Assembly (NCBI GenBank): GCA_031553435.1
Contig: JAVBLQ010000020.1
Coordinates: 1-11,525, forward strand
Source of the DNA: JAVBLQ01 sp031553435
Lineage (GTDB): Bacteria > Bacteroidota > Bacteroidia > Bacteroidales > Azobacteroidaceae
Reading direction: 5' to 3'
Length of the DNA: 11,525 nt
In this document: in pieces, positions 5,513-11,525 of the stretch
Layout of the letters: every line of letters starts with the position of its first letter
Numbering within the stretch: position 1 is the stretch's first letter
Notes under the pieces: model-generated
What the model was told of the DNA's origin: nothing
Seen by the model: the letters and a program-made list of their open reading frames with translations, nothing else
Database searches by the model: none
Made by a program: the position numbers and the translations under genes

Positions 5513-7724
5513 TCGCTTTATATAATATCTGATCTAAAATAATAGGAATATCGTCTTCATCAATTCCGGCTTTTAATAAATCAGGGATATCGGCATTAAA
5601 AATCTCCATAAATTTTTCTTCTGAATTTTCTAATAAATTTATAGATGTTTTATATGCTTCCATGGCTTCTTGATTATTTTTATTGGCCAACAATGCATGT
5701 CCGTAATTCATATAATCCAATGCATTAGGAGTATCGGAAAATATTTTCTGATAGTAGCTAATGGATTGTTCGAATTTTCCTGTCAGGAAAGAACACCAGG
5801 CAATCGGTCGCCAGGCTTTATTATTTTTCTGATTGCCAAGATATTCTACTTTAAAATAATATTTCAAGGCATCGGCATAATTTTTTAACTCTAAATAACA
5901 ATGTCCGACATTTAATAATGCTGACAGATTGTCAGGATCTAAAGATTCTATTTTCAGGTAATAAACGAGCGCTTCCTTGTGATTTTTCAACAATTTATAA
6001 CAAAAAGCTATTTTTTTGATTATCCATGAATTATTCGGATGAGCCAGTTCCGCTTTGAGATAATAATCCAGAGCATCTTCAATTTTACCCATCATTTGCA
6101 GACTATATCCTATTTTTTCAAATAAGATATAATGATCTTTTTTCTTGTTCAATAAAATATTGAATATCTCAACAGCTTCTTCGAAATTATTTTTATTGAA
6201 ATAATATTCTCCGATAATCATTAAATTTTCTTCATCCGAGAATATTTGTTTCAGCGCATTTGTTTTATGGAATGAGAGAGAAGATTCGAAAATGTCTTCA
6301 AAATCTGTTTTTCTGGGATGAACTTTATAAAAACGATATAAATCGTGAATGTATTGATTAGTAATGTTTTCTACCTTTTTGGAAGAGAAATTGAGTTCAG
6401 ATTTTTCTTGTTTCAACCATTCTGCGGCTTCTCCTGAAAATTGGTTGGTAACCATTTCCCGATAAGATTGTGGCATTTGCGACAAACTGAAATAAAGCGA
6501 ATATTTATCTGAATTACAGATATATCCCATTCCTTCCAAAAGATTGGCAAAATTCATATTACCTTTTTCAATACTATAGGCATCCAGGTTGGTATGAGAA
6601 CTTGAAAATGGTAAAAACCAATTACTTATATCATTAAAGAATGAATAATGTTTCAAATTGGAAAAAGACGAGTGCATAACATCAGCGCCTTCCATTTGTA
6701 ATTCCGTAAGTTCCTTTAGTTTATCTGTTAATCCGGCTTTTTCCAGGATATTTTGCCATTCCGGGTTTTTATCTTCGGCGCCGGCATCGGTCATCAAATC
6801 TTCCAGTTTGATTTTTTTATTCAGTACCGGACTGATTTTTATCATTTCCGGAAGCAATTCCTCATTTATCTTTTTTGTAATTTTTTCGGTTTGTTTACTC
6901 AGGATAAACTGGCGAATAGCTGAAAGCATATTCTTTGTGAAATTTTTATCTTCAGCATAATGGTTTAAACGATTGATAATTTCCGGATATAAAAATAACC
7001 GGTTGTCGTATTTGAATAAAGTGAGAAGCAAGCCGACAATGGCACGTTGGCGAATTTCCTCATTTTCTTGTTGATAAGCATCGAATAGCAGTAGTGCTTT
7101 TTCTTCATCCAGAAAGGTTTGCAAACTTAAAGTTAAAGCAGAAACTGCGATACATTTACTTGAAACAGGAATCAGTTGATTATTCATCAGGCTGATTATT
7201 TCATCTGCGTCTTCTTTAGTCAACAAATTACTAAGCCATAGTTTATTGAATAACTGCGTCGTTGTATTTTCTATATTTTGCTGAAAATAAAAAGTATTTT
7301 GTTTTTTATCGGTATCATTGTCTAACAAATGAGCTAAAGATATTTTTGTAGCACTTTCTTCCAGCATTTTTTCCAGTGAACTATAATCGGATATAGGAAA
7401 TATATGAGATTTTCTCATCGAATCATAGTAGTAACCGGAATCGTATTTTTCTCCAAAAGAAAGAAATACTTGTTCAGATAATTCATGGCAAGACCTCAAC
7501 AAATCATTGTAGACCTTATTTCTTTGAGGGTCTTTAGCTCCATCAAACATGTATCGGAGCATTAACTTGTAGGTTGTTTCAAGTTCGTTAAGTTTTTCGG
7601 TTTTTTGCCAATCCTGAAGTTCGTTAATCAACAAAGAAATAGCTTCGAAAGCTCTTTTCAATTGCTTTTTTTCAATGAATGTGATGATATTGGCTGATTG
7701 TATTTGAATTTCCTGATTTGTCAT
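5502..7724 (-). CDS. TPR-repeat protein of unknown function
   Basis: This is a 740-residue protein with no signal peptide and no membrane segment, so it is probably cytoplasmic. The C-terminal third (about 500-704) holds some six tandem tetratricopeptide repeats, recognisable by the recurring pattern of a Tyr/Gly-rich helix, then a short turn, then an EAL/DAL.YYLKAE-type helix: for example GKIEDALDYYLKAELAHPNN (546-565), NHKEALVYYLKIESLDPDN (581-599) and NYADALKYYFKVEYL (615-629). The N-terminal two thirds are helical and charged. They have no motif I know; about 160-290 resembles a helical-repeat scaffold in which CIAVSAL and RQRAIVGLLL head helices. TPR domains bind partner proteins, so an adaptor role is likely, but no partner is indicated here. 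It is 36 bp upstream of ftcD and probably in one operon with it. Its 5' side is bounded by the 7-mer inverted array, and no promoter box was recognised there. Confidence 0.85.
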   Translation of the reverse strand: MTNQEIQIQSANIITFIEKKQLKRAFEAISLLINELQDWQKTEKLNELETTYKLMLRYMFDGAKDPQRNKVYNDLLRSCHELSEQVFLSFGEKYDSGYYYDSMRKSHIFPISDYSSLEKMLEESATKISLAHLLDNDTDKKQNTFYFQQNIENTTTQLFNKLWLSNLLTKEDADEIISLMNNQLIPVSSKCIAVSALTLSLQTFLDEEKALLLFDAYQQENEEIRQRAIVGLLLTLFKYDNRLFLYPEIINRLNHYAEDKNFTKNMLSAIRQFILSKQTEKITKKINEELLPEMIKISPVLNKKIKLEDLMTDAGAEDKNPEWQNILEKAGLTDKLKELTELQMEGADVMHSSFSNLKHYSFFNDISNWFLPFSSSHTNLDAYSIEKGNMNFANLLEGMGYICNSDKYSLYFSLSQMPQSYREMVTNQFSGEAAEWLKQEKSELNFSSKKVENITNQYIHDLYRFYKVHPRKTDFEDIFESSLSFHKTNALKQIFSDEENLMIIGEYYFNKNNFEEAVEIFNILLNKKKDHYILFEKIGYSLQMMGKIEDALDYYLKAELAHPNNSWIIKKIAFCYKLLKNHKEALVYYLKIESLDPDNLSALLNVGHCYLELKNYADALKYYFKVEYLGNQKNNKAWRPIAWCSFLTGKFEQSISYYQKIFSDTPNALDYMNYGHALLANKNNQEAMEAYKTSINLLENSEEKFMEIFNADIPDLLKAGIDEDDIPIILDQILYKAKGE

Positions 7725-7725
7725 G

Positions 7726-7832
7726 TTTTTTTTAGTTACTAGTTATTAGTTACCAGTTACGGTTCTCAGGAATATTTTATCATTTATGGCTAATGCTCGT
7801 AACTTGTAACCTGTAACTCGTAACTCAAAAAA
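7726..7832. repeat. Inverted array of 7-mer repeats (4 x AGTTACN facing 4 x NGTAACT)
   Basis: Four tandem 7-mers (agttact, agttatt, agttacc, agttacg; 7734-7761) face four inverted 7-mers (cgtaact, tgtaacc, tgtaact, cgtaact; 7798-7825) across a 36-base spacer. A run of 8 T (7726-7733) precedes and 6 A (7827-7832) follow, extending the possible hairpin. Six of every seven positions are kept, and the seventh is mostly mismatched when the arms are folded. It fills most of the gap between the Cys-rich gene and the TPR gene. Its orientation (T before, A after) is wrong for an intrinsic terminator on either strand. Confidence 0.85.
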
Positions 7833-7872
7833 TATACCAAAGTAAAAAACTGACAAACTGCCAAAAATGATT

Positions 7873-8007
7873 CTATGAACAGCCGTGACAGCCGGAACAA
7901 ACACTACCTTTGTCTTTATCTGATTTGCTGAAAAAGTTTTTTACTTTAATAATGATGTGTATCAACACGTAAACAACTATGCTAAATGTTATAATTTCTT
8001 GCCACAT
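7873..8007 (-). CDS. FeoB-associated Cys-rich membrane protein (44 aa)
   Basis: A small gene starts at ATG 8007 and stops at TAG 7873-7875, 11 bp beyond the feoAB stop. The product has one N-terminal membrane helix (about IITFSIVVYVLIHIIIKV), a short basic and charged linker (KNFFSKSDKDKGS), and a Cys-rich tail ending CSGCHGCS. This layout and position match the small FeoB-associated Cys-rich membrane proteins (the family first labelled virus attachment protein P12) found after feoB in many anaerobes. The tail has three Cys and one His, which could hold iron or pass it to or from the FeoB pore; the role is not proven for the family. Translation is probably coupled to feoAB. It is too short to be picked up by length alone, and its identity rests on context plus the tail motif. 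Confidence 0.87.
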   Translation of the reverse strand: MWQEIITFSIVVYVLIHIIIKVKNFFSKSDKDKGSVCSGCHGCS

Positions 8008-8018
8008 AATGTACAAAA

Positions 8019-10379
8019 TTACTGAAATCCTAATAATTTTCCTATCTGATATAAGCTAAAACTACTTATCCAAGCCAATCCGGTGGTATAAAAAATGGTA
8101 AAAAGCGCCCATTTCCATGAACCTGACTCATTTTTAATTGCAGCAATAGTAGCTATACACGGAAAGTAAATCAAAACAAACAACATCAGGCTCAATGATA
8201 TTAAGGGTGTAAAAGCATGAGTGCCATCAGGTTTGATCTCGGCCTTCAAACGATCAGACAAACCGTTGCCTTCTGTATCTTTTTCATTGTATAAAACACC
8301 TAAAGTGCTTACAACCACTTCTTTTGCAGCGGCTCCGGATAGGAGGCTGACACTTATCTTCCAATCATATCCTAAAGGAGACATGACTGGTTCTATAAAT
8401 TTGCCGACATGACCGATATATGAATTTTCTTCTTGTCTGACCGGATCTTCTTGTTTGGGATAATAACTTAAAAACCAGATGATAATCGATGCAAAAAGAA
8501 TAATATTCCCCATTTTCTTTAAATACTGTACGGATTTCTCCCACATATGGATAAGCATGGATTTGACAGTAGGCACCCGATAGGGCGGAAGTTCCATTAC
8601 AAAAGGAATATCTTCTCCTTTAACCAGATATCTTTTGAAAATGCGGGACATAATTATGGCAAATAAGATTCCGGTAAAATATAACCCGAACAACACAAAG
8701 CCTGCATGTGACGGAAAAAAGGCTCCGGCAAACAAAAGGTAAACCGGAAGACGCGCCGAACATGACATAAAAGGATTGATTAACATGGTAATGAGCCGGC
8801 TGTTCCGGTCTTCGATAGTCCGCGTAGCCATCACGGCAGGAACATTGCATCCGAATCCCATGATAAGAGGAATAAATGATTTTCCATGTAATCCGATCTT
8901 ATGCATCACTTTATCCATGATAAAAGCAGCTCGTGCCATGTAACCCGAATCTTCCATCAAAGAAATGAAACAATACAGAATGACAATATTGGGAAGAAAT
9001 ACGATAACTCCACCCACACCACCGATAATTCCATTGATTATCAAATCTTTCAAAGATCCTTCAGGCATGATGGAATGAACGAATCCTCCTAATTGTTCGA
9101 TCAGATATTCAATGCCTTCCTGAGGATATTTTCCAAATGTAAAAGTACATTGGAACATAATATACATGAACAGGAAAAAAATAGGAAAACCCCAAATCTT
9201 TCCGGTCACATATTGGTCTATTTTCTGATTGATATTGGATGGCTTAGAATTATTTGCCGAATAAGTTTCAAGTAATGCTCCGTCAATAAATCCGTAACGG
9301 GCATTGGTCAAAGCCGAATCACAATCTTCTTTGAGTAGATCCGTCAGTTTTTTTTCTACATAATCCCTGTATTCCAACAATTTATGACCTTTGGGAAAAT
9401 CTGTGATATATTTTTCTTTTTCTTTATCTCTTTCCAGAAGTTTAATGGAAAGATATCTGCTGGAGATATTTTTAGGAATATCAAACTTATCTAAAACAGA
9501 CTTTTGTATTTTGCCGATAGCATCTTCGAGTACTTCACCGTAATTAATATGGATATGTCGAACCAAAGGATTTTTCCCTTCATACACCTGAATCAACGTA
9601 TCCAATAATTTGTTGACACCTTCGCCTGTTTTTCCCACTGTCGGAACAATCGGGCTGCCAATCATTTTGGCTAAAAATTCATAATCGAATTTATTGCCTG
9701 ATTTTTCCAATTCGTCATACATGTTCAATGCAATAACTAGAGGATAATCCATGTCGATAATCTGGGTAGTGAGATATAAATTGCGTTCCAGATTGGATGC
9801 GGCAACGATATTGACGATTATGTCGGGCCGGCCTTCTTCGATATATTTTCTTACATATAATTCTTCCGGACTGTAGGCTGATAAAGAATAAGTACCGGGT
9901 AAATCAACAATCTTAAATATGTAGCCATTGTGCTTCAGAATTCCTTCTTTGGCATTCACCGTAACTCCGGAGTAATTACCTACACGTTCGTGAGATCCTG
10001 AAGCATAATTGAATAAGGTTGTTTTTCCTGAATTGGGGTTACCGACAAATGCGACGTTGATCGTTTTACTCTGTTTGGCAGCTATTTCTATCAAATCATC
10101 GGTACTGATTATAACGAGTTCTTCTTCAGGCTTGATGATATCCAGATCTTCCTCGTCTACCGAAATAACTTCAATGAGTTGGGCTTCACTTCTGCGCAGA
10201 GAAACCTCGTAGTCCATAATCTTATACTTGATGGGATCTTGTAAAGGAGCATTCTGAAGAGCTTCGACAACTTTTCCTTTGATAAATCCCATTTCGATAA
10301 TCCGTTTGCGGAAAGCTCCTCTTCCGGCAACTTTTACGACAACGGCCTTATTTCCAATTTGTAAGTCTGACAATCTCAT
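8019..10379 (-). CDS. feoAB: Ferrous iron transporter, FeoA-FeoB fusion
   Basis: This inner-membrane protein imports Fe(II) with GTP hydrolysis and matters most in anaerobic or low-oxygen habitats. Residues 1-75 form a FeoA SH3-like domain (RLSDLQIGNKAVV...RRSEAQLIEVI), joined by an acidic linker (75-100) to FeoB. The FeoB G domain shows G1 GNPNSGKTT (113-121), G3 DLPGTYSLS (159-167), the conserved NLERNLYLTTQ, G4 NMYD (219-222), and a G5-like segment near 246-254. A helical regulatory domain follows to about 385. The membrane region (about 394-786) has two gate motifs, GFGCNVPAVMATR (508-520) with its conserved Cys and NPFMSCSARLPVY (535-547), and the late segment SGAAAKEVVVSTLGVLY. The fusion is well known in Bacteroidales, so 786 residues is expected. 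It begins the minus-strand block and is followed by its Cys-rich partner. No Fur box was recognised upstream. Confidence 0.97.
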   Translation of the reverse strand: MRLSDLQIGNKAVVVKVAGRGAFRKRIIEMGFIKGKVVEALQNAPLQDPIKYKIMDYEVSLRRSEAQLIEVISVDEEDLDIIKPEEELVIISTDDLIEIAAKQSKTINVAFVGNPNSGKTTLFNYASGSHERVGNYSGVTVNAKEGILKHNGYIFKIVDLPGTYSLSAYSPEELYVRKYIEEGRPDIIVNIVAASNLERNLYLTTQIIDMDYPLVIALNMYDELEKSGNKFDYEFLAKMIGSPIVPTVGKTGEGVNKLLDTLIQVYEGKNPLVRHIHINYGEVLEDAIGKIQKSVLDKFDIPKNISSRYLSIKLLERDKEKEKYITDFPKGHKLLEYRDYVEKKLTDLLKEDCDSALTNARYGFIDGALLETYSANNSKPSNINQKIDQYVTGKIWGFPIFFLFMYIMFQCTFTFGKYPQEGIEYLIEQLGGFVHSIMPEGSLKDLIINGIIGGVGGVIVFLPNIVILYCFISLMEDSGYMARAAFIMDKVMHKIGLHGKSFIPLIMGFGCNVPAVMATRTIEDRNSRLITMLINPFMSCSARLPVYLLFAGAFFPSHAGFVLFGLYFTGILFAIIMSRIFKRYLVKGEDIPFVMELPPYRVPTVKSMLIHMWEKSVQYLKKMGNIILFASIIIWFLSYYPKQEDPVRQEENSYIGHVGKFIEPVMSPLGYDWKISVSLLSGAAAKEVVVSTLGVLYNEKDTEGNGLSDRLKAEIKPDGTHAFTPLISLSLMLFVLIYFPCIATIAAIKNESGSWKWALFTIFYTTGLAWISSFSLYQIGKLLGFQ

Positions 10380-10533
10380 TGAGCTAAAATTTGGGGATAC
10401 AAAGGTCGTAAAAAAGCATGTTATTTCATAGTTTTAAACATCATTATTTTGAATTTGTTTAAATAAGCGATTTTATAGTGGTTGCAATATAAACCTTTCT
10501 CCTTCCATAGCGTTCTAACCTTTATTAATTACA
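10380..10533. promoter_or_regulatory. feoAB upstream region with candidate -7 box and inverted repeat
   Basis: This spacer lies between the divergent feoAB and recombinase genes. On the minus strand 10407-10400 reads GACCTTTG, one base off TAnnTTTG, 20 bases before the feoAB ATG; no -33 match was seen. An 8-bp inverted repeat tttaaaca / tgtttaaa (10433-10440 and 10456-10463, 15-base spacer) lies further upstream and could bind a regulator. A Fur-type GATAATGATAATC palindrome is not visible. No clear promoter for the recombinase could be picked. Confidence 0.35.
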
Positions 10534-10637
10534 GTGAAGGGTGAGGGTCGCTTCGCTCCCTGTGAAAGGTGAATTATCCTCCCTTCACCACGAGCGAAGC
10601 GAGTTCACAAGGGAGCGTAGCGACCTTCCCCTTTCAC
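10534..10637. repeat. 104-bp nested inverted repeat element
   Basis: The element begins gtgaaggg and ends ccctttcac. Its outer arms pair: ggtcgcttcgctccc (10546-10560) matches the complement of gggagcgtagcgacc (10611-10625) at 14 of 15 positions, and both continue into GTGAA words. A third copy of the core, gagcgaagcga (10592-10602), is an exact complement of 10548-10558, so the left arm can fold with either the middle or the right copy. It ends 13 bases before the recombinase start codon, and an A-run follows it. It may be a dispersed repeat, a MITE-like unit or a control hairpin. Confidence 0.75.
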
Positions 10638-10650
10638 AAAAAAATAGGTT

Positions 10651-11525
10651 ATGAAATCAACAAGTATTAAACTCAAATTCCGCCCTTCCACCCTTCCCGG
10701 CTGCGAAGGTTCTCTTTTCTTCCAGTTCATCCGCAACCGGGAGGTCAAGGTATTAACTACCCAGTATAAACTTTTCCCTGAGGAATGGAATCCCCTTCTG
10801 GAAAAAGTCAAGCTTGGGTGTTCCACTCCTTTGCGTGAAGCCTACCTCCAAAAACTTTCGTCCGATCTTTCCCGTGAGCGTGAAAATCTGGAAAGTAACA
10901 TTCGCTATTTGGAAAGATCCGAAAACTTCAATCTTTCAATGTTTGTTGAGCATTACCGCCAGAACAACAGTTGTTGCCTGTTATTGATTCTTGCTTTGGA
11001 GTTGGAGCAAATGCTCCTGAAATCCGGCCGTATCCGTACTGCCCGCGCTTACCGGGATGCCGCGCGCAATTTCATCCGGTTCAATAATGGCCAGGATTTT
11101 CCTTTGGAACAACTCGATAGTAGCCGTATCAAGGAATATGAAACCTGGATGAAATTCAAAGGCAATAAGCAGAACACTACTTCCTTCTACATGCGCAACT
11201 TGCGTATGATCCATAAAGCTGCCGTAGAAAGAAGACTGATCGCTTCCCCGAATGAAGATATTTTCGCCCATGTTTTTACCGGCGTAGCCAAGACAAAGAA
11301 ACGTGCAGTGAAACAGGAAGTTTTTAAAGAGCTTGCAGCAATGGATCTTTACATGTCTTTATCCATAAATGAGAAGGATGAGAAAAAAGAAAAGGAAATC
11401 AACAAACTTGAATTCTCCCGCGACATCTTCCTGCTCAGCTTTTACCTCCGCGGTATTTCCTTTATCGATTTGACTTACTTAAAAAAGAAAGATTTGAAAA
11501 ATGGTATCATTACTTACAAACGCCA
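10651..11525 (+). CDS. Tyrosine recombinase/integrase, N-terminal part (runs off window)
   Basis: The frame is open from ATG 10651 to the window end (291 full codons), and an in-frame TAG at 10645-10647 fixes this start. Residues about 1-95 look like the arm-type DNA-binding domain of Bacteroidetes integrases (a strand-rich start KSTSIKLKFRPS, then FFQFIRNREVKVLTTQYKLFPEEWN, then a long charged helix). Residues about 96-205 are the SAM-like core-binding domain (TARAYRDAARNFIRFN, then FYMRNLRMIHKAAVERRLI). The catalytic domain begins near 220, and FYLRGISFIDLTYLKKKDL (264-282) carries the first catalytic arginine, R267. The remaining catalytic residues (H/R pair and Tyr) would lie beyond the window. 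Such enzymes integrate conjugative elements or flip promoters. By eye its codons are richer in G and C at the third position than those of the feoAB block, which hints at separate origin. Which role it has cannot be told here. Confidence 0.9.
   Translation, partial: MKSTSIKLKFRPSTLPGCEGSLFFQFIRNREVKVLTTQYKLFPEEWNPLLEKVKLGCSTPLREAYLQKLSSDLSRERENLESNIRYLERSENFNLSMFVEHYRQNNSCCLLLILALELEQMLLKSGRIRTARAYRDAARNFIRFNNGQDFPLEQLDSSRIKEYETWMKFKGNKQNTTSFYMRNLRMIHKAAVERRLIASPNEDIFAHVFTGVAKTKKRAVKQEVFKELAAMDLYMSLSINEKDEKKEKEINKLEFSRDIFLLSFYLRGISFIDLTYLKKKDLKNGIITYKR

Noticed and set aside
7726..7832. CRISPR array
   Set aside because: The units are 7 bases long, with no spacers between them, and are arranged as inverted arms; this is not a CRISPR layout.
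10380..10533. Fur box controlling feoAB
   Set aside because: No GATAATGATAATC-like palindrome is present; the only dyad (TTTAAACA/TGTTTAAA) does not fit that consensus.
10534..10637. Invertible promoter switch flanked by recombinase sites
   Set aside because: The arms leave only a small spacer with no recognisable promoter, so inversion would have no visible effect here.
10605..10826. Minus-strand ORF opposite the recombinase start
   Set aside because: It crosses the 104-bp repeat and lies opposite the well-supported recombinase coding frame; it is a shadow, as is the ORF at 10981-11271.

Overview
The window looks like chromosomal DNA of a Bacteroidales bacterium; the genus cannot be fixed from sequence alone. 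The signs are a short primary sigma factor without region 1.1, promoter -7 boxes of the Bacteroidetes type TAnnTTTG, no Shine-Dalgarno sequences before the genes, a fused FeoA-FeoB iron transporter with a small Cys-rich partner, and an AT-rich base composition.

A conserved block of seven genes runs without interruption on the minus strand. In transcription order it is: feoAB ferrous iron transporter (10379-8019), a 44-residue Cys-rich membrane protein (8007-7873), a 740-residue TPR protein of unknown role (7724-5502), glutamate formimidoyltransferase (5465-4575), low-specificity threonine aldolase (4483-3461), an HtrA/DegQ envelope protease (3319-1802) and the primary sigma factor RpoD (1679-819). 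feoAB and the Cys-rich gene look like one operon. The TPR gene and the formimidoyltransferase gene are 36 bp apart and probably form another. degP and rpoD each have their own recognisable -7 box, and rpoD ends in a clear intrinsic terminator at 757-731.

Both flanks are mobile DNA. At the left, bases 2-286 encode the C-terminal end of an IS5-type DDE transposase. Bases about 500-728 (minus strand) are the 5' end of a group II intron of class C. Its GUGCGCC start lies 5 bases beyond the hairpin of the rpoD terminator, the site preference known for this intron class. Only part of domain I can be recognised; the intron stops short of its ORF and catalytic domain V, near the IS. At the right, a 104-bp nested inverted repeat (10534-10637) leads into a tyrosine recombinase gene that runs off the window (10651 onward).

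Intergenic spacers carry several structured repeats that the genes do not explain. They are a 4+4 array of inverted 7-mers between the Cys-rich and TPR genes, a perfect 12-bp palindrome with TTTT/AAAA flanks upstream of the threonine aldolase gene, a perfect 12-bp inverted repeat just upstream of the rpoD -7 box, and TTCACC-type repeats in the TPR-ftcD spacer that share vocabulary with the element beside the recombinase. No tRNA, rRNA or CRISPR array was seen. The most notable item is the intron fragment placed at the terminator of the housekeeping sigma factor gene.
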